Assembly: GCA_031551485.1 (NCBI GenBank)
Contig: JAVBNO010000033.1
Span: forward strand, 1-13,859
Reading direction: 5' to 3'
Length of the DNA: 13,859 nt
DNA from: JAVBNO01 sp031551485
GTDB lineage: Bacteria; Bacillota; Clostridia; Oscillospirales; Ruminococcaceae
Made by a program: the position numbers and the translations under genes. Below are positions 1 to 7,800 of the stretch, in pieces. How positions within the stretch are numbered: the first letter of the stretch is position 1; the number at the start of each line of letters is the position of its first letter. Below the pieces are notes generated by a model. That model was not told where the DNA came from, made no database searches, and worked only from the letters and a program-made list of their open reading frames with translations.

Positions 1-51
1 CTCCTTCGACAATCCAAGTTACACGCTCTCCCTCCCCTAGTGTCTTCCTTT

Positions 52-208
52 ATCGCCAAAAAGTTTGGGCCGGTCGCGGCTCGAGCGACATGCTATATCC
101 CTGCCGGAGCGACTGTGCGTTTACTCAACTTTGATTCAATATCGGTATTAGCTTTTTTTCACCGCCTGCACCTCAAAACCAGACCCAAAACACTTCTCCC
201 CATAGGCC
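52..208. repeat. ~253-bp repeat, left copy 1 (5'-truncated)
   Basis: From about 52 this stretch matches the second half of the repeat seen at 209-466 and 13250-13859. It has the right arm of hairpin 2 (CCAAAAAGT), then GTCGC (73-77) pairing with GCGAC (85-89), then the conserved CCCTGCCGGAGCG, then a TTTGATTCAA-containing tail. The left half (GGGGAAACC palindrome and left arm of hairpin 2) is absent; unrelated sequence stands at 1-51. The CCAAAAAG anchor at 56 recurs at 307, a 251-bp step. I see no gene here. Confidence 0.75.
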
Positions 209-466
209 AAGCGTTTTCTGCGCACCTATGCCCTCGCCCTAAGGATGGGGGGGGGGTGGGGAAACCATGTGGTTTCCCCGAAAAATGTTTTTGCATACTT
301 TTTGCGCCAAAAAGTATGGGCAGGTCGCGGCCCGAGCGACATGCCACATCCCTGCCGGAGCGACTGTACGTCTACTTTATTTTGATTCAAGATCGGCATC
401 AATCTTTGTCCTTCTCACGCTTGCCCCCTAAAGCAGACCAAAAGCGCCACCAAACCCCGCGTCTAT
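209..466. repeat. ~253-bp repeat, left copy 2
   Basis: This is a full unit. It opens with the GCGCACCTATGCCCTCGCCCTAA block, then a run of ten G (247-256). Hairpin 1 is at 258-279 (GGGGAAACCA / TGGTTTCCCC). Hairpin 2 is at 294-318 (CATACTTTTTG / CAAAAAGTATG, loop CGC). Hairpin 3 is at 324-340 (GTCGC / GCGAC). The CTGCCGGAGCG block and a TTTGATTCAAGATCGGC tail follow. At about 458-466 CGCGTCTAT looks like the start of a further unit that is lost before the jag terminator. No gene is supported in 1-483. Confidence 0.8.
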
Positions 467-483
467 CCGAGGGTTCCTATACG

Positions 484-515
484 CAAAAACGACGAAGCCG
501 TTGGCTTCGTCGTTT
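484..515 (-). terminator. Intrinsic terminator of the rpmH-jag unit
   Basis: AAACGACGAAGCC (487-499) pairs perfectly with GGCTTCGTCGTTT (503-515) around a GTT loop. Read on the minus strand, the 13-bp stem ends in a run of five T (489-485). It lies 22 bases past the jag stop codon, so it should end the operon. There is no mnmE-like gene beyond it, only repeats. Confidence 0.88.
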
Positions 516-537
516 GACTTGCATCTGAATAAATCGG

Positions 538-1734
538 TTAATCCAATTTAATTTTAGAATACAGTTTGGTACCGCTCTCCTCCGGGCTTTGTGTCTTTTC
601 CACTTTTGGCCCGTCGTTTTGCGGCGGACGGTTGTATCCGTCGCTGTGGTCCCGCATCGGAGGCCGGCTGTCCCGGTTAAAGCCGCCGCCCTGGCGGTTA
701 TCCCGGTTGTACCCGCCGCCCTGGCGGTTGTCCCGGTTGAATCCGCCGCCCTGGCGGTTGTCCCGGTTAAAGCCACCCTCCGGGCGGTTTCCCCCTTGGC
801 GATTATCCCGGTTAAAGCCGCCCTCCGGACGGTTGCCGCTTTCTGGGCGATTGCCACCCTGGCCACCCTGACCGCCGCCCTGGCGGTTGCGGTTAAAGCC
901 GCCGCCCTGCCGGTTGCCGCCGCCACCCGGACGGTTACGGTTAAATCCACCGCCTTGGCGGTTGCCCTGAGGTCTGCGGGGGGTGGTGGAACTGATGACC
1001 ACTTTACGGTTGGGCTCCTCGCCCACCGAAGCGGAAGAAACGCCCTGCACTTTGGAAACCGCCGCGTGAATAATCCGGCGCTCATAAGGATTCATCGGCT
1101 CCAGTGTGCAACTGCGGCCGGTGCGAGCCACTGTGTTGGCCAGCTTGCCGGCCAACGCCTCCAGCGTCTTTTCCCGTTTCTGGCGATAATCGCCGCTGTC
1201 AATGGACACCCGTACATAGGTACCTTCCCCCCGGTTGGCGGAAAGGCCTGTCAAATATTGCAGCGCGTCCAGCGTTTCGCCCCGGCGGCCAATAATGACC
1301 CCAAGGCCTTCGCCGGCCAGCTGCAGCGTAATGCCGTTCTCATCAAGGGTAAAGGTCACCTGGGCATCCGAAAGCCCCATTTTCACAAGGATATCGGTAA
1401 CATATTGCCGGGCGAACTCGGCTTTTTCTTTCATCTCTTCGGTAATGACAAACGGTTCTTGGGGGACGGCAGGTTTGGCCGCTTCTCTTGCTGCCGGGGC
1501 CGCCTCCCGGGGGGCCTCACTCTCTTTGCGTACCGGGGGGGCTTTGGGGGCCGGCTCCGGCTCATCCGTTTCAATAAAAACTCTCACTTTGGCGGGCACA
1601 TTTTTAAAGAGGCTTTTTTTGGGGAGGTCGATAATCTCAAATTGGGCGTCTTCTCTGGCGATGTTTAGTTCCAAACAGGCGAAATCAATGGCTTCGTCTA
1701 CCGTCCTTGCGGTTCCAATCGCTTCTCTAATCAT
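538..1734 (-). CDS. jag: RNA-binding protein Jag/KhpB with Gly/Arg/Asn-rich tail
   Basis: 398 aa. Residues 1-55 are a Jag_N domain with the KKSLF motif. Residues 56-95 form a Pro/Ala/Glu linker. Residues about 105-180 are a KH domain with the GxxG loop IIGRRG (147-152). Residues about 184-247 are an R3H domain (NPYERRIIH, Arg219/Arg220 and His223). Jag/KhpB proteins bind RNA, pair with KhpA, and affect cell division and elongation in Gram-positive bacteria. The start is set by GGAGGTG four bases upstream. The gene is the last of the unit, 56 bases after yidC. The odd part is residues 253-372, made of near-identical 10-residue repeats of the type GGGFNRDNRQ, encoded by a 30-bp tandem repeat. 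The tail makes the protein much longer than the ~200-270 aa I associate with the family. The final ~25 residues are acidic and lysine-rich. Confidence 0.93.
   Translation of the reverse strand: MIREAIGTARTVDEAIDFACLELNIAREDAQFEIIDLPKKSLFKNVPAKVRVFIETDEPEPAPKAPPVRKESEAPREAAPAAREAAKPAVPQEPFVITEEMKEKAEFARQYVTDILVKMGLSDAQVTFTLDENGITLQLAGEGLGVIIGRRGETLDALQYLTGLSANRGEGTYVRVSIDSGDYRQKREKTLEALAGKLANTVARTGRSCTLEPMNPYERRIIHAAVSKVQGVSSASVGEEPNRKVVISSTTPRRPQGNRQGGGFNRNRPGGGGNRQGGGFNRNRQGGGQGGQGGNRPESGNRPEGGFNRDNRQGGNRPEGGFNRDNRQGGGFNRDNRQGGGYNRDNRQGGGFNRDSRPPMRDHSDGYNRPPQNDGPKVEKTQSPEESGTKLYSKIKLD
655..990 (-). repeat. 30-bp tandem repeat coding the Jag Gly/Arg/Asn tail
   Basis: On the plus strand, blocks such as CCGCCCTGGCGGTT followed by ATCCCGGTT or GTCCCGGTT recur every 30 bp, clearest at 680-830. 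They encode GGGFNRDNRQ-type decapeptides, with variants such as NRPEGGFNRD. The near-identity of neighbouring units at DNA level suggests recent expansion by slippage or recombination. Confidence 0.85.
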
Positions 1735-1790
1735 TTTACACCTCCATGACCATATTCCTTAACAACACTTACTAAAAAGGGGAGAACAAC

Positions 1791-2861
1791 CTAGTTATCT
1801 TTGTCCTCGTTATAAACATCGCCATATTTTTCAGCCAAACGCTTGCGGGCGTCTGCCAATTTTTGACGATCGCTTTCTTTGCGGGATAACGCCTGGCCGG
1901 CTTCGGTCTTGCCTTCTTCTTTGGCCAGCTTCTTGGCTTCAATGCGCTCTTCGCGCTCTTGCACGGCACGGGCGGCCGATTCTTCTTTCAGCTTGGCAAT
2001 AATGACAACGGGATCATAAATTTTGTAAAGGGCGATGGTTTGGGCAAGCATCAGGACGTTGGAAAAGGTCCAATACAGACCGATACCGGCCGGCACCGTT
2101 GTGGCAAACCAGCCCGAGACCAGCGGCATGGTATACATCATCGCCCCCATACCACCCGCCATCGGGTTGGCGCCGCCGCTGGCTTTTTTGCTGTATTGAG
2201 TCGTCACATAAGACAGCACAAGCGAAGACACTGCGGCCAAAATAGGAATGATGATGATAATATTATTAAACTTAAGCCCGGGTATTTGAATGAGGTTAAT
2301 TCCCAAAAAACTCATATTCAGGCTGTTGATCTGCTCAATAAAGGTGGTGTAACCCTGGCGCGCCATTTCGGCAAAAGCGCCTTCGTTGGTCCTCAGGGCA
2401 TTAATAATATAGGCCTGATAGTTGGTGTCGGTCATGGTGGCTGCGCCCACCACCACAGCGGCAATTTTCCGGGCCAGCGCAAGGACATTGGCGGGCATCC
2501 GCAAAATATAAGTCAGCGGCTTGTAAATAACGTCGAACAAGCCCAAAATAATCGGCATTTGAATGAGCAGCGGCACGCATCCGGCCAAAGGATTAATGCC
2601 CTCCCGCTCGTTAAGCTTCTGCAGCTCCTCATTCATCTTGGTTTGATTTTTGGCGTACTTTTCCCGGATCTCCTGCATTTTGGGCGCCAGCATCTGGGTA
2701 TGGATGGTGGATTTATGCTGCTTAATCGAAAGAGGCAGCAGCACAAGGCGGGTAATCAGCGTAAAAATAAAAAGAGCGACGGCATAATTGGGTATAATCT
2801 TATAGCACCAATACATAAGCCATCCAAAGGGCCAGCCGATAATGCTGATGATCGTAGACAT
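1791..2861 (-). CDS. yidC: Membrane protein insertase YidC/OxaA
   Basis: 356 aa, Gram-positive (OxaA/SpoIIIJ) type without the large periplasmic domain of E. coli YidC. YidC inserts and folds membrane proteins, alone or with SecYEG. Residues about 24-45 form a membrane segment ending in TRLVLLPL, whose Arg38 matches the conserved groove arginine. A cytoplasmic hairpin (about 46-92) follows, then further hydrophobic segments near 95-115, 125-142, 203-222 and 245-285. The C-terminus (about 300-356) is long, charged and probably coiled, as expected for a ribosome-contacting tail. I see no lipobox cysteine at the N-terminus, unlike many SpoIIIJ proteins. GGAGG lies 12 bases before the ATG, a somewhat long gap. 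It follows yidD by 42 bases. Confidence 0.95.
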   Translation of the reverse strand: MSTIISIIGWPFGWLMYWCYKIIPNYAVALFIFTLITRLVLLPLSIKQHKSTIHTQMLAPKMQEIREKYAKNQTKMNEELQKLNEREGINPLAGCVPLLIQMPIILGLFDVIYKPLTYILRMPANVLALARKIAAVVVGAATMTDTNYQAYIINALRTNEGAFAEMARQGYTTFIEQINSLNMSFLGINLIQIPGLKFNNIIIIIPILAAVSSLVLSYVTTQYSKKASGGANPMAGGMGAMMYTMPLVSGWFATTVPAGIGLYWTFSNVLMLAQTIALYKIYDPVVIIAKLKEESAARAVQEREERIEAKKLAKEEGKTEAGQALSRKESDRQKLADARKRLAEKYGDVYNEDKDN

Positions 2862-2903
2862 AGGCTATTTAATCCTCCAAATCGCGGCCAAAGCCGCGCA
2901 AAA

Positions 2904-3140
2904 TTAGCGGGGATAAAAGAGGAATTTTTCCGGCACCGGGTCGTACCCGCTTTTGCCGAAGGGGTTGCAGCGCAAAACCCGCCACACCGATAAAATAAGG
3001 CCTCGAAAAAAACCAAACCGCTCAAAAGCGGTCATAGCGTATTCCGAACAAGTGGGCAAAAAGCGGCAGCTGGGAGGCAGCCCCGGGGATATATATTTCT
3101 TATACCCCTGCAAAAGCCAAATCATCAACTTGCTCATCAT
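2904..3140 (-). CDS. yidD: Membrane protein insertion efficiency factor YidD
   Basis: 78 aa, the usual YidD length. It has the family signature CRFLPTCSEYAMTAFERFG (residues 25-43), then WRVLRCNPFGKSGYDPVP. The N-terminal ~20 residues form a short amphipathic or membrane-associated helix. YidD is a small membrane-bound protein that helps YidC and Sec insertion. The ATG overlaps the rnpA stop codon (ATGA at 3140-3137), so the two are probably translationally coupled. A second ATG follows directly, so the start is uncertain by one codon. Confidence 0.95.
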   Translation of the reverse strand: MMSKLMIWLLQGYKKYISPGLPPSCRFLPTCSEYAMTAFERFGFFRGLILSVWRVLRCNPFGKSGYDPVPEKFLFYPR

Positions 3141-3508
3141 GCCTTTGTCTTCCCCTGTGTCAGGATTTTGGGGTTCTGCTTTTGCATCAAAACCGGCAGC
3201 AGCCGTTCCATGGCCGCTTTCACCGCCTCCATGCCTGCTGTCGGGGTGCGCCCTCTGGCCACCAGCACAATGTCGAACCCCTGGGGCAGCACGGGATACA
3301 AAAGCCGGTACCCCTCTCGCAAAAGGCGCCTCGCCCGGTTGCGCACCACGGCGTTGCCCACTTTCTTGCTCACCGTCACACCCATCCGGTTAATCCCTAA
3401 TCGGTTGGGGCTCACATACGCCACCAAAAGAGGACATGCGCCATTGCGTCCTCTTTTGTACAGCCGGCAAAAATCCCGGTTCTCATTCAGTGTGTGAATA
3501 CCCTTCAT
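3137..3508 (-). CDS. rnpA: Ribonuclease P protein component
   Basis: 123 aa, within the normal size range. RnpA is the basic protein subunit that binds the RNase P RNA and helps it remove 5' leaders from pre-tRNAs. The family motif is clear: GVTVSKKVGNAVVRNRARRLLRE (residues about 43-65), including the RNR box. It is preceded by the FxxxY-type N-terminal strand NRDFCRLYKRG. The ribosome site is weak (GGATGGG upstream of the ATG), unlike its neighbours. It lies 90 bases after rpmH, with a terminator-like hairpin between them, and overlaps yidD by four bases. Confidence 0.96.
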   Translation of the reverse strand: MKGIHTLNENRDFCRLYKRGRNGACPLLVAYVSPNRLGINRMGVTVSKKVGNAVVRNRARRLLREGYRLLYPVLPQGFDIVLVARGRTPTAGMEAVKAAMERLLPVLMQKQNPKILTQGKTKA

Positions 3509-3560
3509 ACATTTCCCATCCGGCTGTCAAAAAAGTGCGTCGGGGCTCTCGTAAATGCCA

Positions 3561-3592
3561 TAAAAAAGAAAGACCACATGCAGATGTGGCCT
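3561..3592 (-). terminator. Terminator-like hairpin between rpmH and rnpA
   Basis: On the minus strand, CCACAT (3589-3584) pairs with ATGTGG (3579-3574) around a CTGC loop. TTTCTTTTTTA follows at 3570-3560. The stem is only six pairs, so partial readthrough is likely. It could make rpmH mRNA more abundant than the downstream genes, which share its promoter. Confidence 0.65.
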
Positions 3593-3598
3593 TGGCAA

Positions 3599-3733
3599 CT
3601 AATAAGAGAGTCTTGCTCTGCCCCTTGCTCTTCTGCGTGCCAACACTTTGCGTCCGTTGGCGGAAGACATCCTTTTGCGGAAGCCGTGTTCTTTTTTGCG
3701 CTGCCGTTTTTTCGGCTGATACGTTCTTAACAT
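3599..3733 (-). CDS. rpmH: 50S ribosomal protein L34
   Basis: 44 aa, read directly from the minus strand: it begins MLRTYQPKKRQRKKEHGFRK and ends RGRARLSY. This is the near-invariant L34 sequence, including NGRKVLARRRARG. L34 is a small, very basic protein of the large ribosomal subunit. A strong ribosome site (AAAGGAGGGG) stands about 10 bases before the ATG, and the stop is TAG at 3601-3599. It is the first gene of the unit, just after a strong promoter. In many Firmicutes rpmH follows dnaA and the origin; here the upstream gene is a nitroreductase instead. Confidence 0.97.
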   Translation of the reverse strand: MLRTYQPKKRQRKKEHGFRKRMSSANGRKVLARRRARGRARLSY

Positions 3734-3777
3734 TTGTTCCTGTCCCCTCCTTTCGAGGTGTAACCTTGCAGTGTATC

Positions 3778-3807
3778 ATTATATCGTACCACTGCCTTAA
3801 ATGTCAA
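3778..3807 (-). promoter_or_regulatory. Sigma-A promoter of rpmH-rnpA-yidD-yidC-jag
   Basis: On the minus strand, TTGACA (3807-3802) and TATAAT (3783-3778) are both perfect consensus hexamers, 18 bp apart. The transcript would start near 3771, about 38 bases before rpmH. No other good promoter is visible within the downstream gene block. Confidence 0.88.
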
Positions 3808-3878
3808 GCAACATTGCCGAATTTTTCAGCATTTTTGCCCAATTTAACGCTCAATTCAAAAGGAAATTTTTACCCACG

Positions 3879-3905
3879 AAAAAGCGGCTCGTCAATCGAG
3901 CCGCC
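3879..3905 (-). terminator. Terminator overlapping the nitroreductase stop codon
   Basis: GCGGCTC (3884-3890) pairs with GAGCCGC (3898-3904); with the next G-C pair the loop is only five bases. On the minus strand it is followed by TTTTT (3883-3879). The TGA stop (3894-3892) sits in the loop, so the last codons form one arm of the hairpin. It separates this gene from the rpmH promoter downstream. Confidence 0.75.
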
Positions 3906-4488
3906 AAAAGCGCTTTTCCATTGCCATCCGCTCCTTTGGCCCTGCCGAAGCCGTCGGCCGCCCAAAAGGCATTTGGGCCACCAGCTTCCAGCTGGCGGGG
4001 ATATTCCAGGCCGTCCGCACGGCGGCGTCAATCAGGGGATTATAGTGCTGCAACGTTGCCCCAACCCCTGCGTCGGCAAGGGCTGTCCACACCACAAATT
4101 GCAGCATGCCCGACGCCTGCATCGACCATCCGGGAAAATGTTCTTTGTAAAGGGCAAACTGCGCCTGCAATTTCGCAATGGTTTCCTGCTCTTCAAAAAA
4201 CAAAATGCTGCCGTGCCCCGCGGCAAATCCGGCAATTTTCTGCTGCGTCGCCGCCAGCCGCTCCGGGCTTGTCACGGGTTTTAACGCCTCCAGCACCAGA
4301 TCCCACAGCTTGTGATGATGCGCCCCCAGCAGCAAAACCACCCGCCCCGTCTGGCTGTTAAAGGCCGACGGTGTTTCTGCAAGTGCTTTTTTCACAATTC
4401 CGGCAATTTCATCGTCGCTTACCGGGCAATCGTTTTCAATGGTATAAATAGAACGGCGCTTCTCCACCGCTTCTAAAAAAGCTGACAT
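3892..4488 (-). CDS. Nitroreductase-family FMN oxidoreductase (Frm2/Hbn1-like)
   Basis: 198 aa from the chosen start. The nitroreductase fold is shown by RRSIYTI (residues 11-17, phosphate/FMN-binding arginines), SAFNSQ (41-46), a GVGATLQHYN segment (141-150) and QMPFGRP near the end (172-178). The length and the SAFNSQTGR and FPGWSMQASG motifs fit the Frm2/Hbn1-like subgroup of small NAD(P)H-dependent enzymes; the physiological substrate is unknown. An ATG at 4497 is in frame, but AAAGG ends directly against it. The same AAAGG stands nine bases before the ATG at 4488, so I prefer 4488. The gene is monocistronic, with its own candidate promoter and terminator. Confidence 0.85.
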   Translation of the reverse strand: MSAFLEAVEKRRSIYTIENDCPVSDDEIAGIVKKALAETPSAFNSQTGRVVLLLGAHHHKLWDLVLEALKPVTSPERLAATQQKIAGFAAGHGSILFFEEQETIAKLQAQFALYKEHFPGWSMQASGMLQFVVWTALADAGVGATLQHYNPLIDAAVRTAWNIPASWKLVAQMPFGRPTASAGPKERMAMEKRFWRLD

Positions 4489-4561
4489 CTCCCTCATCCT
4501 TTCGTATCAAAACAAGTCAAATGCGGAATGCTAATGACAATCCCGTTTGTTCCCAATTTTG

Positions 4562-4570
4562 AGTATACCA
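4562..4570 (-). promoter_or_regulatory. Extended -10 promoter candidate for the nitroreductase
   Basis: On the minus strand TGGTATACT (4570-4562) fits the extended -10 form TGnTATAAT. No good -35 hexamer is visible, which is usual for this class. The start site would be about 65 bases before the gene. Confidence 0.45.
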
Positions 4571-4687
4571 TCTTTTTTGCGCTAAAGCGTTGAAAGAATA
4601 CTCGTTTTCCGAAATTGTCGAGAATCTTGTGAGCGGCCGTTTGTTTTGCGATCCTGTCTTTTTACCCCGTTTTCGCCCCTTTACAAC

Positions 4688-4716
4688 TTTACAACATCCT
4701 TCAAAAATGATAATAT
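4688..4716 (+). promoter_or_regulatory. Candidate promoter of the PFOR gene
   Basis: TTTACA (4688-4693) and TAATAT (4711-4716) are 17 bp apart; an overlapping GATAAT at 4709-4714 is an alternative -10. This is the best candidate in the 348-base divergent intergenic region 4489-4836. I see no riboswitch-like or terminator-like structure in the roughly 110-base leader. Confidence 0.4.
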
Positions 4717-4817
4717 TTACACATACTTCTCATTGCCGTGCAATTTTTCCTGCAACTGGCCTGCCTGCTCCCTCTTTCCCCGGTAAGGCCTGTCGGAGAA
4801 ACAATGAGTAAAATTTT

Positions 4818-4825
4818 AGGGAGGT
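4818..4825 (+). promoter_or_regulatory. Ribosome binding site fixing the PFOR start
   Basis: AGGGAGGT lies 11 bases before the ATG at 4837. In-frame ATGs upstream (4738, 4804) lack such a site, and the protein from 4837 begins with the usual PFOR N-terminus MARKMKTMDGN. Confidence 0.85.
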
Positions 4826-4836
4826 CACACAATACT

Positions 4837-7800
4837 ATGGCAAGAAAAATGAAAACCATGGATGGCAATAACGCCGCGGCCCACGTGTCCTATGCGTTTA
4901 CCGATGTTGCCGCCATCTACCCCATCACCCCCTCGTCTGTGATGGCAGAAGTCACTGACAAATGGTCTGCCGACGGCCGCACGAACATTTTTGGCCAGCA
5001 AGTCAAAGTCGTCGAAATGCAGTCCGAAGCCGGCGCGGCGGGCACTGTCCACGGCAGCCTGGCTGCCGGCGCCCTCACCACAACTTATACGGCGTCCCAG
5101 GGTCTGCTCCTCATGATCCCCAACATGTACAAAATGGCCGGCGAAATGCTCCCCAGCGTCATCCATGTATCCGCCCGTGCTGTGGCGTCCCATGCCCTGT
5201 CCATCTTCGGCGACCATTCCGACGTCTACGCCTGCCGCCAGACCGGCTTTGCCATGCTCTGCTCCGGCAACGTCCAGGAAGTCATGGACCTTGGCGCAGT
5301 GGCCCACCTGACCGCCATCAAAGGCCGGGTGCCCTTCCTCCATTTCTTCGACGGTTTCCGCACCTCTCACGAAGTCCAAAAAATTGAAGCCTGGGAAACA
5401 GAAGACCTGGCCAAACTGCTGGACTTTGACGCTGTGGACGCCTACCGCAAAAACGCCCTGCATCCCCAGCACCCTGTCCTGCGGGGCAGCGCCCAAAACC
5501 CCGACATCTTCTTCCAGGCCCGCGAGGCCTGCAATCCTTACTATGACGCCCTGCCCGCGCTGGTGGAAGACTACATGGGCAAAGTCAACAAGATGATCGG
5601 CACCGATTACGCCCTCTTCAACTACTACGGCGCCAAAGACGCCCAACACGTCATCATCGCCATGGGTTCCGTTTGCGACACCATTGAGGAAACCATTGAT
5701 TATATGAACGCCAATGGCGAAAAAGTCGGCCTCATTAAGGTTCGTCTCTACCGCCCCTTCTCCAAGGCCCACCTGCTGGCCGCCCTGCCCGACAGCGTCA
5801 AAACCATCACCGTGCTGGACCGCACCAAAGAGCCCGGCTCTCTGGGCGAACCCCTTTACCTGGATGTGGCGTTGGCACTGCGGGATACCAAGTTTGCTTC
5901 CCTGCCCCTGTACTCCGGCCGCTACGGCCTGGGCTCCAAGGACACAAACCCGGCCCAGGTTTTTGCCATTTATGACAACGCCAAAGCCTCCGCCCCCAAA
6001 ACCCGTTTCACTGTGGGCATTGAGGATGACGTCACCAACCTGTCTTTGACTGTCACCAACAACACCGATACTTCCGCCACCGGCACCACTTCCTGCAAAT
6101 TCTGGGGTCTGGGCGCGGACGGTACTGTGGGCGCCAACAAAAACTCCATTAAGATCATCGGTGACCACACCGATATGTATGCCCAAGCCTACTTCGCCTA
6201 CGACTCTAAAAAGTCCGGCGGCGTAACCATCTCTCACCTCCGCTTTGGCAAACAAAAAATTAAAAGCACTTACTATGTCAACAAGGCGGATTTTGTGGCC
6301 TGCCACAATCCTTCCTACATTGACAAATATGATATGATCAGCGACCTTAAGCCCGGGGGCACCTTCTTGCTCAACTGCGGCTGGGACGCCGCCGAGCTGG
6401 AAACCCGTCTTCCCGGCAATGTCAAACGCTACATCGCCAAAAACAATATTAAGTTCTACACCATTGATGGTGTGACCATCGCCCGCGAAATCGGTCTGGG
6501 CGGCCGCATCAACACCATTTTGCAGTCTGCTTTCTTCAAACTCAGCGGTATCATCCCCGTTGACGACGCCGTCAAGTTCATGAAGGACGCCGCCACCGCT
6601 TCCTACTCCAAAAAAGGCGAAAAAATCGTCAAGATGAACCATGACGCCATCGATCGCGGCGTCACCGGCATTGCGGAAGTCAAAGTGCCTGCCGACTGGG
6701 CCAACGCCGCCGATAGTGCCCCCGCCCCCAAGGCCACCGGCAGCAACAAGGTGCTTGTCGACTTTGTCAACGACATCGTCCTGCCTGTCAACGGCCAAAA
6801 GGGCGACAGCCTGCCTGTCTCCGTCTTCAAAGGACGCGAGGACGGCACCCTGCCCCAGGGCACATCCGCTTACGAAAAACGGGGCATCGCCGTCGACATC
6901 CCCTGCTGGAAGAGCGAAAACTGCATCCAGTGTAACTTCTGCGCCTACGTCTGCCCCCACGCCGTCATTCGTCCCGTCGCCATGACCGAAGCCGAGGCCG
7001 CCAAAGCCCCCGCCGGCCTGAAGATGATGGATATGACCGGTATGCCCGGCTACAAATTCGCCATGACCGTTTCCGCGCTGGACTGCACCGGCTGCGGCAG
7101 CTGCGCCAACGTCTGCCCCGGCAAGCAAGGCAACAAAGCCCTGGTCATGGAGCCGCTGGACAGCCAGCTGGACCAGCAGGAAGTGTTCGCCTACGGCATG
7201 ACCATTGATGCAAAACCCGAAGTCTTCGAAAAATTCAAAGAGACAACGGTCAAAGGCAGCCAGTTTAAACAGCCCCTTCTCGAGTTCTCCGGCGCCTGCG
7301 CCGGCTGCGGCGAAACCCCTTACGCCAAACTGGTCACCCAGCTTTTTGGCGACCGGATGTATATCGCCAACGCCACCGGCTGTTCCTCCATTTGGGGCGG
7401 CTCTGCCCCCGCCACCCCCTACACTACCAACAAAAAAGGCTTTGGTCCCGCTTGGGCCAACTCCCTTTTTGAAGATAACGCCGAATACGGCTACGGCATC
7501 TATCTGGCCCAGGCCGCGCTGCGCAACCGTCTGATTGCGGCGGTGCTGGAGCTTTCCAAAGAGGGCACCTGCAAAGCCGAGTGCGAAGCTTATCTGGCTT
7601 CGGTCAACGACGGCGCCCAAAACACAGCCGCTTCCGACGCCCTTATCGCCGCTTTGGAAAAAGCCGGCGGCGAAAAAGCCAAAGCCATCCTCAAGGATAA
7701 AGAGTTCCTGCCGAAAAAATCGGTCTGGATTTTTGGCGGCGACGGTTGGGCCTACGACATCGGCTTCGGCGGTCTTGACCATGTCATTGCTTCCGGCGAG

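Noticed and set aside
40..528. 162-codon plus-strand frame in the left repeats
   Set aside because: It lies in the repeat units and jag terminator, repeats itself where the DNA repeats, has no ribosome site and no recognisable domain.
589..1668. 359-codon plus-strand frame opposite jag
   Set aside because: It is the reverse of the Jag coding repeat and KH/R3H region, an Ala/Val-rich shadow; Jag has clear domains and a ribosome site.
1959..2993. 344-codon plus-strand frame opposite yidC and yidD
   Set aside because: Shadow of yidC; His/Gln/Arg-rich, no domain, no ribosome site.
3734..3891. Replication origin next to rpmH
   Set aside because: No TTATCCACA-type boxes, no dnaA and no AT-rich unwinding element; the interval is accounted for by a promoter and a terminator.
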